A stretch of 64,000 bases of DNA from AP-15 sp963700195 (lineage in GTDB: Bacteria > Pseudomonadota > Alphaproteobacteria > ATCC43930 > CGMCC-115725). A program made the position numbers and the translations under genes. Of the stretch, positions 55,715 through 64,000 are shown piece after piece (the first letter of the stretch is position 1; each line of letters starts with the position of its first letter). A model generated the notes under the pieces. That model was not told where the DNA came from. It did not search any database and worked only from the letters and a program-made list of their open reading frames with translations. The stretch lies in NCBI GenBank assembly GCA_963700195.1, contig CAVOWQ010000031.1:1-64000 (forward strand), given 5' to 3'.

Positions 55715-56684
55715 TCAGATCACCTGATTGCGCAACGGCTCTTCGCCGCGCCGGAGGCGCCCTAGATTGTCGCGCAGGATCTCGATCACATTGTCCTCGT
55801 AGCGCCGGGTCTCGCCGGCGGTGTGGGGGGTGAGGAGCACATGGTCCATTCCCCACAGCGGCGAGTTCGGCGCAAGCGGCTCCTCCACCGTGACGTCGAT
55901 GCCGGCGCCGGCGATGCGCCGCGCGGCGAGCGCCTCGACGAGCGCGGCCTCGTCGACGACCCGTCCGCGAGCGACGTTGACAAGATAGGCGGAGGATTTC
56001 ATTCGGGCGAGCGCCTCGGCGTCGACCAGTTTCTCGGTCTCCGTGGTCAGCGGACAGGTGAGGGCGACAAAATCGGCCTCGGGCAAGAGGGACTTGAACT
56101 CGCCCATCGCGTGCACCGCGTCGGCCGCGCCGCGGCCGGCGGCCGGATCGCGCCGCAGCCCGACGACGCGCATATCGAAGGCTTTGGCGAGCTCGGCGAG
56201 ACGCCCGCCTATCTGCCCCAGAGCCGACGACGAGGAGCGTCTTGCCGCCGAGTTCGTCCTCCCGATTCGAGAGATCGCCGATCATGCCGCGCCAGAGGCG
56301 CTTTGCCTGGTTGTCCCGCGCCTCGGGAAGCCGGCGGCTCAATGCGAGGATGAGGGCCATCGCGTGCTCCGCGACCGCGCGGTAGTTGACACCGCGCGCG
56401 CTGGCAAGGCGGATGCCGCGCTTCTTCAGTTCTTCGAGCGGAAACTGGTCGGTGCCGGCGCCAATCGCCTGAATGAAGCGAAGCTTGCCCGCGCGGTCGA
56501 GAAGGCCGTCGTGCCACAACCCCGAGATCACCAGCACGTCGGCCTCGCCCACCCGGTTCTCCAAGGTCTCGGGATCGCGAACGGCAAAGCTGTTGATGCC
56601 GGTATCGAGGGCCGAAAACCGCTCATGCAGCTGATAGGCGACATGGGCAAAGCAGATCGCGAGCTTGTCGTTGGGCGGAAGCAT
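55715..56684 (-). CDS. D-2-hydroxyacid dehydrogenase, one frame break
   Basis: This NAD(P)-dependent dehydrogenase of about 322 aa is related to glyoxylate/hydroxypyruvate reductases. N-terminal KLAICFAHVAYQLHERFSAL, then GAGTDQFPLEELKKRGIRLA, GVNYRAVAEHAMALILALSR, the Rossmann motif reading KTLLVVGSGQIGGRLAEL across the break near 56218, VNVARGRVVDEAALVEAL with Arg, TVEEPLAPNSPLWG with Glu and LLTPHTAGETRRY with His. It is the first gene of the lyase-monooxygenase operon. Together they may interconvert 2-hydroxy/2-oxo acids; the pathway is not identified. Confidence 0.88.
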
Positions 56685-56798
56685 AGCCGCTCTCCGTTCG
56701 AAGCGCCCCGGGTCAGCCCCGTGCAAGCAGGTCTTCCCTTACCACTCTTCGGCTCACCCCGTCGGCTCGAATAATGCCGCGGCGCCTCATCGCTCGCC

Positions 56799-58397
56799 TC
56801 AAACTGTGCAGACCACCCTGAGGCCGATGCGGCCCTGCCAGCCTGAGAAGTCGGGGGCAATGCTGTCGCGGTAGGCAGAGCGGCAGATGGCAGGGTTGTG
56901 CGACCACGAGCCGCCGCGCAATATCCGCTGGCTGTCGGCGGGGCCCGAGAGGTTGGCGCTGCCGTCCACGGGCACATCGGCATAGTTGGCGCTCCACATG
57001 TCAAGGCAATACTCCCAAACATTGCCGTGCATGTCGTAGAGGCCAAACCGGTTCGGCGGGAATGTTCCCGCAGGCGTCGTCTTGCCTCGGAAAATCCCAG
57101 TGGGGCCCTCACCGTAGGCGCCCGATTCATACCTCTTGTCGTCATAGACGTCGGAGGCGATGCTCTTGCCATCGCTTTCGCCGCATACCGCGCCGCCCGT
57201 TCCACAATAGTTCGCCAGCTCCGGCGTGATGGTCGGCCCGAAATGGAACGGTCCCATCGTGCCCGCGCGGCAGGCATATTCCCATTCGGCTTCGCTCGGC
57301 AGCCGATAGGCCCGCCCGGTGATCGCAGTCAGGCGCAGGCAAAATTCTTCCGCCTGGTTCCAAGTGATGCTCTCGACGGGAAGATCGATGCCCTTGAAGA
57401 AGGACGAGTTCGGATCGAGGTTTCGGCGGATTTGGTCGGGGTGCGCCAATACTGCCGCAGACCACTGGGCCTGAGTGACGGGCGATGCGCTGATAAAGAA
57501 ACGGAGCGAGCGTGACATGGTGCTGCGGACCTTCATTGCCCTGGCGCTCCGGCTCATCGACCGGCGAGCCCATCGTGAAACTGCCCCCCGGGATCGAGAC
57601 CATATCGAGCCCGGCAGCGGGACCGAGCCCTTCGGTGAATACCGCGGCGGTGTATTTTTCCGGCGGGTTCCGGACCCCTTTCGAATCAACGGTTGCAACG
57701 TCGAAAGCAACAGTCCGCAACGACGGTTTTGATAACAGTCTGCGGATGGAAGGTGCGGCAATGATGGCGCCGGTCCCAACGGCAGCGAGCGCGGCAACTC
57801 CCAGTGCCTGCCGCCGCGTCACCCCGATTGGCCGACTGAGGAACCGCCGATCTTGGGGCTGGTCGCGCGGCCGGCGCAATAGAGGCATTGGGCGCGGCGA
57901 CAGTGGAGGCGGATTGCTCGAACTCGTCTGTCCTCTTTGGCAATGTCGAGATTTAGCCGCCTGATCATTTCCGCAAAATCCGACTCCCACCGGTTGTGGC
58001 TCAGCTCAAACCCATTGCGATAAACCAGGTCCCTGATCTCTGCGGGTAATTGCTCGGGGGCGGGCATATGCGCCCCTTGCACCAGGATCGGCGTGACAAC
58101 GATGTCGCGCTTGAGCGCCGCTTCGATCTCCAGGCGCACGAAATCACCGGGATTCTGTAAGCGTGGTCGTCCCTCTTCGTCTTTAACGTCGGCCCAGTCT
58201 TTGCCGATCAGCACCAGCATGAGGTCGCAAGATTCCAGTGTTTTTTGCAGTGCGCCGCGGAAGTCACGACCCAAAGCGATGCTGTCCACGTCCATGAATA
58301 CGGAGTTCTTACCCAGCTTCTCTAGAAGTTCGTTGAACAACGCCCTGGCCTCACCGGCGGTGATCTCCCTTCTGTAGCTGATGAAGACTGTACTCAT
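56799..58397 (-). CDS. TIR domain - membrane helix - SUMF1 domain protein, three frame breaks
   Basis: This protein of about 532 aa has three parts. Residues 1-155 form a TIR domain: STVFISYRREITAGEARALF, SVFMDVDSIALGRDF, CDLMLVLIGKDWADV, and FVRLEIEAALKRDIVVTPIL containing the Glu expected for NAD+ cleavage. A Pro/Ala linker leads to RRQALGVAALAAVGTGAIIA, a single membrane helix after a twin-Arg pair. The C-terminal SUMF1/FGE-sulfatase domain has MVSIPGGSFTMGSPVDEPER, YRLPSEAEWEYACRAGT, NRFGLYDMHGNVWEYCLD and RILRGGSWSHNPAICRSAYR. It lacks the Cys pair of aerobic formylglycine enzymes, so it is probably a binding module. Extra bases near 57945, 57822 and 57495 break the frame. It lies 33 bp downstream of the STAND gene. 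Confidence 0.85.
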
Positions 58398-58430
58398 GTA
58401 CTCTCAACTTCTACAGTGCTGTGCGAACGC

Positions 58431-61400
58431 TTACGGCTGGTCGAGTGCACGGCCGGCTGCTTGCTCGTCTCCGAGAAAAGTCCGAGCCTCCGCCGGGGTG
58501 AGGTCTCGCCCTGCGGTTTGGCAGGCGACGCCGACGAGGTCGTCCAGTTTCAAGCGCCACAGTCGTACCGTCCCATCATAAGCACCGCTAATGACCCAGC
58601 GACTATCCTTCGAAAAACCGACATGCTGCACGCTCGCCTCGTGCCCGCGCAATACGACGGGCGGCGCAGTCGGATCGAGCGGATCCCAGAGAAGGATCGT
58701 GCGATCCTCGCTGGCCGACACCAACCACCTGCTGTCGGGGCTGAACGATACAGATGCGATTCTCCCCGCATGCCCGATGAGTTCTATCGGTTTCGATGTG
58801 CCGGGATTCGTCAGTTCGAGCAGCTTCAGCGTCTGGTCCCAGGAGCCAAACGCCACCCAGCGGTTATCGGGACTGAAAGCCGCCTGAAGGACGCGATCCT
58901 TGAATTTCAGTTCAGCTATTATTTTCGGTTCAGAACGCGCCGAGATCCCACAACTTGCCGTTCTGATCGAAACCCGCCGTTGCAGCCCATCGCGAATCGG
59001 GGCTGAACACGACCTGGTACACGACGTTGCCGTGCGGGAGCATCCGCGGACCCGCACAGGGATTCGGCGACGCCAAGTCCCACAAGCGCGCTGAGGACCC
59101 CTTGAGCCGCCGTCGCCAGAAAGCGTCCGTCCGCACTGAAAGCCGGCTCCCGGACCCCCTCGCCTTGGCGGCAGCGATGGCGCGGCTCCAAGGCAGGACG
59201 CTCCCCGAAACGTCCCAGATATTCACAATGCCGCTCCTCGTCCCACTCACCAGCCAGCGATTGTCCGGACTGAACCGCAAGGTCCTGAACGTCTCCCCAC
59301 TCGTTCTCGAACAGACTAAGGGGCGGCTTCGACAAATCTGCGAGGCTCCAAAGGGTGATCACGCCCTTATCCTGGCTCTTGGCCGCAAGCCAGCGCCCAT
59401 CCGGACTAAACGCGATGGCGTGCGAGGGGCTGGGTATCGGCAGTTCGCGTTGCGGCTGACGTGGATCCTTGGTGGACCAGAGCACAAGCTTCGAGTCGTC
59501 GACGCTCGACGTTGCGATCCAGTTGCCGTCGGAACTGACGGCCATCCCGATGATGGTTGGCTTGACCTGCGCACGCATCACGACAGGATCGACCAGCGGG
59601 TCGGGGACGTTCCACAGCCGCGCATCCGGCCCATCCCCCATCGTTACGAGGTGGCGCGGCGCCGAGCCGGGGCTGAAAACGACCTTCGTCACTGGCAAAT
59701 CCTGGCCGCGCAGCAACACCGAAGGCAGGGTCGGATCAGCCAGGTCCCACAAGCGCGCCGTCGCGTCGGCCGAGCCGGTCGCGAGCCACCGGCCGTCGTC
59801 GCTGAAAGCGACAGAGTTCACGGCAGCGCTATGCCCTTTCAAAGCAATCGGTTCCTTGCGTGATCCTGTGAGGTCCCACAACAAGACGTTCGACCCCGAA
59901 CCACTTCCTATCGCCAGCCAGTGGTTGTCGGGGCTCAGGCTCAGGCCTAGCGTACTCGATCCATCCCCCGCTGCTGCTATACCTCCCGAGGACATGCTGC
60001 GGCGGATTCTCTTGCGTCAGATCCCACACTTCCGCGACGTAGCCGTATGCAACCGCCAGACGCGTTTCATCCGCATTGAAGGCGACGGCCAGCAAGGAAG
60101 CCTCGACGGAGAGGGGTCGCATGGGAAAGTCGTCTGGGGTCCTGACGCGGAAAATCGCCCGACAAATCCCACAGACGAACCGGAGCGCTATAAGTCTTTG
60201 CACGCACCGGTGCAGCTGGTCGCAAGCCATCGCCCTCTGGCACTGAACAAGACCTGCATGACCGGGACGTCATCCTTCCACGCCTCGCAGGGTTCTTCCT
60301 GCGGCCCGTCGACGGACATCTTCCAGATGCAGACGTTGCCGCTCCTGCGTGCCGAAGACAAGCCAATCGCCGTTCGGACTGAGCGCGAGGGACTGTATGG
60401 CTCCATACCGGCCTTCGTCGAATACGCGGTCGGGCTTTGCCCCTTCCGCCGTCAAACGCCAAAGTCGAACCGCGCCGTCGGCAGCACCGCTGACCAGCCA
60501 GCGACCGTCGGCGCTGAAGGCAAGCCCATGAACCGGTCCCTTGTGTCCGTCGAGCGCGAGTACTCGGCTGGTCGGGTCGACGGGGCTGAGATCCCAGAGT
60601 CGAATTGCGCCCTCCTCGCTGCCGGTGGCCAGCCAACGCCGATCGGGCGAAAACGCAGCCGAACGGATGGCCATCTCGTGCCCAAGCAATGGACGTCCTC
60701 CGATCGTGCGCAACTGCTGTCGGAGCCCATCGATTGCAGTCAGCGTCCCCTCCCGTCTATCCCTGCTGAGAGAGGCCGCATAAACGCTCAACAGCAGGCT
60801 GCGCTGGGGCCTTGTCCCTATGTCATTGGTGTGACGACCGAGGCGCTGAACCACACCCACTGTTTCGCTTGCTGCTTGAGCCTCTAGTTGCTTTTTCCAA
60901 CCGACGGCTGCAGCGGCAGCGGCGAACAGTAACAGCCCTACTAGGGCAGCGGTGACGAAACGCCGCACTCGCGTCCTGCGACGGTCAGCCTCTCGCGCCG
61001 CCCGGGCTGAAGCTTCGATGAAGGTGACAAGAGCAGGATCGAGTTCGGCGCGGCGCCGCGCCAGCAATTCCTCACCCTCTGCGAGGCGGCGGCCGGGCGG
61101 AAGAAGCAAACCGGCTCGGTCTTGGATCTGCGCCTCGCGCCAGCGCGCCTCGTCCGCTTCGATCCGGGCCCGCGTCCTGAGATCTTGGCGATCCGCTGCG
61201 ATCTGCAGACGAGCGCGTTCCCAATGCGTCAGCAGCGCCTCATGAGCTACGCGCACGCGCGCTGCCGATCCATCACCGTAGGCCACGAGAATGCGGGCCT
61301 GAGGATGGATCAGGGCCTCGACCAGCGACAGCTGGGCGCTTCCCTCCGCAAAGGTGGAGAGCGGCACCAGACGCGCCGTCGGTACTGCCGTATCGCTTTG

Positions 61401-63051
61401 GCCTACGGTCACCAGTGCTCGTAAGACCGCGGGGAATGCCTCTCGCACCGCGTCAGGCAAATCCCGCAAGACCTGCTCGGCCCGCTCGCCGATTGCGCCT
61501 TCCAGCCCCTTCAGCGCCTCATAGGATCGGAAGGTCAGCATTCCGTCGGCGCTGCGCTGATGCCAGAGCTGGTCGAGCAGGTATTCGAGCAGCGGTAGCG
61601 AAGCTGGATCCTTGGCCGCTGCTTCACGGATCACTTCGTCAAGGCCGTGTCCGGCTCGCTCGTCGATCTCGAAACGCAGCCCGGCCTCGCGGGCCGGGAG
61701 ACGAATAATCTGGCCGATATCCGCTGCGTCAGGAGGCGCCAGCAGGTAGGTGCCCTCACCGGCGGTCAAGGCGACGAGCGATGGAAGCGTCGGGATCCGA
61801 TCGAAGAAATCGCTGCGCATCGTCGCGATAATCCAAACCAGGCCTGACCGGGCCAATGCGTCGAGCGCGGCGACATAGCGCTCGCGCATTTCCTGAGCGA
61901 TGCCGGTCGTGAACAGCTCTTCCAGTTGATCGACAACGAGCACGAGCCGCGCCTCGCCGCGCTCGGTCAGTCCGGCCTTTTGGCCTGCCGCCGAAAGCCC
62001 CTGCCGTATGGGCTGTGCGGACTGAGCTAGGAGCCTTGTCGAAGAGCTCACGCAGCCGGTCGGCCGTATATTCGAGGGGCGTTTGCGCGAGCTCGGGAAG
62101 CGCGGTCGCTGCAAAGAACCGCTTGCGCCAGCGCAGCGAGCGCGCCTCTCGATGCCTCCGATGTCGTTGCCCCGGGGCGGGTAACGACGTAGCGGCAAAG
62201 CGCGACTCTGCCGACCATCCCGGGCAACAGCAGATCCGGGAGAACGCCAGCCTTTACCAGGCTCGACTTGCCAGAACCCGATCCGCCCGTAACGAGCACA
62301 AAGCTGCAGCCGCGCTCGATCTGACGGGTCAATATCTCCCGCACTTCGTTACGGGCTCGCATTCGGCCGAAGAAAATCGGGGCGTGCTCGATTTCGAAAG
62401 ATTCCGAGACCTCGATAGGGAGAGCCCTGATGCCACGTGATCGTGGCGGGCGTTTCGATGTCGTCGGGCTTGGTTAGACGTTTGCTGAGCAGCGCACGCA
62501 AATGCTCTTCGAGCAGGCTTTCGAATTCGGTTGCGTCGGTGAATTCGCGTGAGGCGGCAACAAAGGATTTGCCATCGAGGCTGCGGAACCAGCGTCGCAT
62601 GAACTCCTCGACCAACTCCGACTGATGCTGCTGCTCCTCCAATACGGCGCGATCGCCGAGCTCGACAGTGATCCTTGGCCCGCTTCCGGTAGAGCAGGAG
62701 TTCGGGGAGACCGTGCTGCTGGTAGCTTGCGACCGCGTCCTCAAACTCCCACTCGGTACCGGTCACGGGTGCTTTTGAAATCGCCCCGAGATACTTGGCC
62801 TCCGGCAGAGGGACACCGAGGCGGGACCACAACACGGTCACGACGATGTCGGTCTCGTGTGGCGGGACGATAAGGTCCTGGAAGTGGTGAGTGGCGAGCA
62901 ACGGCTCGCGTTCCCACAGCACCGCCTCGAGGCGAAAGTGATAGCTGAACTCGCGCGCGAGCCGTTTCACCACCCGCTCGGCAATCAGACGCTCAGGACG
63001 CACGTCCGATGGCGAGGATACAAACACGCGGATGGTCGGATTGTCTGTCAT
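58431..63051 (-). CDS. giant DUF4062 - STAND ATPase - TM - WD40 protein, multiple frame breaks
   Basis: This protein of about 1,535 aa is a conflict-type STAND NTPase. N-terminal DUF4062 (TIRVFVSSPSDVRPERLIAE, LEAVLWEREPLLATHHFQD, TDIVVTVLWSRLG, GTEWEFEDAV) is followed by the ATPase: ITWHQGSPYRGL, FVLVTGGSGSGKSSLVKAGV (Walker A), RLVLVVDQLEELFT (Walker B), SLPLLEYLLDQLWHQR and VAHEALLTHWERA (winged-helix region). A helix (VTAALVGLLLFAAAAAAVGW, near 60890-60960) follows RRRTRVRR. About 16 WD40 repeats (for example FSPDRRWLATGSEEGAIRLW) fill 58470-60690, ending CQTAGRDLTPAEARTFLGDE, the usual nSTAND1-WD40 terminus. At least eight single-base shifts occur (near 62690, 62370, 62200, 60300, 60200, 59990, 59270, 58930). 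Confidence 0.87.
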
Positions 63052-63222
63052 CTCGTCTTCCCACGACGCCATCAAGCCTCGGAACCCCGAGGTCGCACAC
63101 CGACGGGCATAGCCCGCAGTTCACCCCCACGAGTGTGAACCAGGTAACACCCGATAACATTGCTGGTTGAACCGTGCGAGGGTAGGATCTCGGAGGTGTC
63201 CAGAGAGAAAGAGAGGAGCGCC
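63052..63222. promoter_or_regulatory. divergent promoter region between the STAND and SLATT genes
   Basis: This 171-bp gap separates the minus-strand STAND start (63051, behind GGGAAGACGAG) and the plus-strand SLATT start (63223, behind AGGAG). It must house both promoters, so the divergent genes can be co-regulated. I cannot identify a specific operator; GTTCACACTCGTGG-like symmetry around 63120-63145 is suggestive only. Confidence 0.45.
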
Positions 63223-63896
63223 GTGGCTCACTCTATGACGGATTCCTCGGTTGTCCCCATTGATGTTGGGGCTGGAGCCAGGGAGCAAGCCTCACCGCCG
63301 GAAGCCGCCGGTGAACTCAAAGGAACAGCCGGCCCAGTCGCCACCCGAAGCTCCAAAGGCCGTGGACAACGCTGTAGATGACCCCACGGCGAAGGCAGCG
63401 AGATGCGTTGGCTGAACGATACTTCAAAAATGACTTGGCCGATCAGCGCAGGTGGTACAGCGAGAAGGCCGGCTTGTTTAAGACGCGTTCTGAATTACTG
63501 GCTCTCCTTACCATAGTGGTGGGCGCATTGATTACTTTTATCCAGGTCTTTGGGGCTGCACCGTGGGTGCCGATTGTGTCGGGGTCGATCGGCGCCATCG
63601 TCGCAATCGCGGCGGGTTGGCAACGCATCGCCCGCTACAGTGAGACTTGGATATCGTATCGGACCGCTTCAGAGCGGATGAAGCGCGAGCGTCGCCTGTA
63701 TACGCACGGCGCCGGTTCCTACAGAGGATTGCCCGAGCGAGAGGCTTACCTGACGTTCGTGGAAGCCATCGAGGGTATCATTGCCGAGGAACAGAACATA
63801 TTTTGGCGAGAGCGTGGAAACAACCCGCCAACCCCTCCCGGCAATTCCGACACCAAGACTGCGGGAGAGCCGCGAGGAACTTCAGCCAACCAGTAA
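63223..63896 (+). CDS. DUF4231/SLATT-domain two-helix membrane protein, two frame breaks
   Basis: This protein of about 223 aa starts at GTG 63223 (AGGAG upstream) with a disordered N-terminus (MTDSSVVPIDVGAGAREQAS, then a Pro/Lys linker PPKPPVNSKEQPAQSPPEAP). The SLATT/DUF4231 core is LAERYFKNDLADQRRWYSEK, two hydrophobic helices (LLALLTIVVGALITFIQVF; IVSGSIGAIVAIAAGW), then ETWISYRTASERMKRERRLY, AGSYRGLPEREAYLTFVEAI and EGIIAEEQNIFW. Removing single bases near 63305 and 63402 unites the linker with the core. SLATT proteins are predicted pore-forming effectors of nucleotide-triggered immune systems. It is divergent from the STAND/TIR operon. Confidence 0.8.
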
Positions 63897-64000
63897 AAGA
63901 CGGGCGATCCTGGATCGGTTCGCAACCTGGCTGGCTGCAACACTGACGTCGACCGGATCGGCGCCGGGCCGCGCCTACGGGTCTGAATAAGCAGCCAACC

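Noticed and set aside
54828..56726. Apparent 632-residue fusion of a hydroxyacid dehydrogenase with a PEP-mutase-type lyase
   Set aside because: The join is a frame error: the true dehydrogenase C-terminus (VNVARGRVVDE, LTPHTAGET) is encoded in the other frame up to 55715, and the lyase has its own ATG at 55691.
56799..63896. Reading the TIR/STAND/SLATT genes as decayed pseudogenes
   Set aside because: Every break is a single-base shift of the same type found in essential genes of the window, and family motifs are intact on both sides of each break.

Overview
The window is GC-rich chromosomal DNA, most likely from a free-living alphaproteobacterium of the Rhizobiales/Rhodospirillales type. 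The evidence is the style of the housekeeping genes (gltX, gltA, RibB with a degenerate second domain, short QueF), several aliphatic/aromatic acyl-CoA ligases, Liv-type transporters, an HpnM/MlaC-like protein, and many palindromic intergenic elements of the kind seen in soil alphaproteobacteria. Gene density is high, and operons often have 4-bp ATGA/GTGA overlaps.

Layout. 0-7.7 kb: partial tRNA, esterase, acyl-CoA ligase, gltX, gltA, amidohydrolase and a nucleotidyltransferase-fold protein. 7.7-9 kb: gene remnants. 9-12.9 kb: acyl-CoA synthetase / SDR / phosphotransferase / DUF6285 operon. 12.9-19.7 kb: ribB, then a nitrogen-control locus with glnK, two ammonium transporters, a fused PP2C phosphatase-Ser/Thr kinase and two candidate sigma-54 promoters. 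19.8-23 kb: ftsH paralogue and an MlaC/HpnM-like protein. 23.5-25.6 kb: IS91-type transposase with a partner tyrosine recombinase. 25.9-28.5 kb: tandem enolase-superfamily paralogues. 28.5-34.6 kb: PLP lyase, CocE hydrolase, small exported proteins, SMP-30 and EthD proteins. 34.9-38.3 kb: hydantoinase with a CobW-type metal chaperone. 38.5-46.6 kb: branched-chain-amino-acid-type ABC transporter with an embedded acyl-CoA synthetase and an asparaginase. 46.7-49.4 kb: tgt-queF-queG queuosine operon. 49.4-56.7 kb: carboxylate-amine ligase, hydrolases, bicupin, flavin monooxygenase, PEP mutase-like lyase and 2-hydroxyacid dehydrogenase.

56.8-63.9 kb is the most notable region. It holds a predicted three-gene conflict/defence module: a TIR-TM-SUMF1 protein, a giant DUF4062-STAND ATPase-TM-WD40 protein upstream of it on the same strand, and a divergent DUF4231/SLATT two-helix membrane protein. 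All three carry membrane segments, and two share the plan 'cytosolic N-terminal enzyme or switch, one helix, C-terminal binding scaffold'.

Quality warning. About half of the genes are broken by single-base frame changes. Where the expected protein can be read through the break, almost every event is one extra base. This insertion bias across unrelated housekeeping and accessory genes points to residual sequencing error, not decay. Such genes are given here with their full reconstructed span and the approximate break sites.
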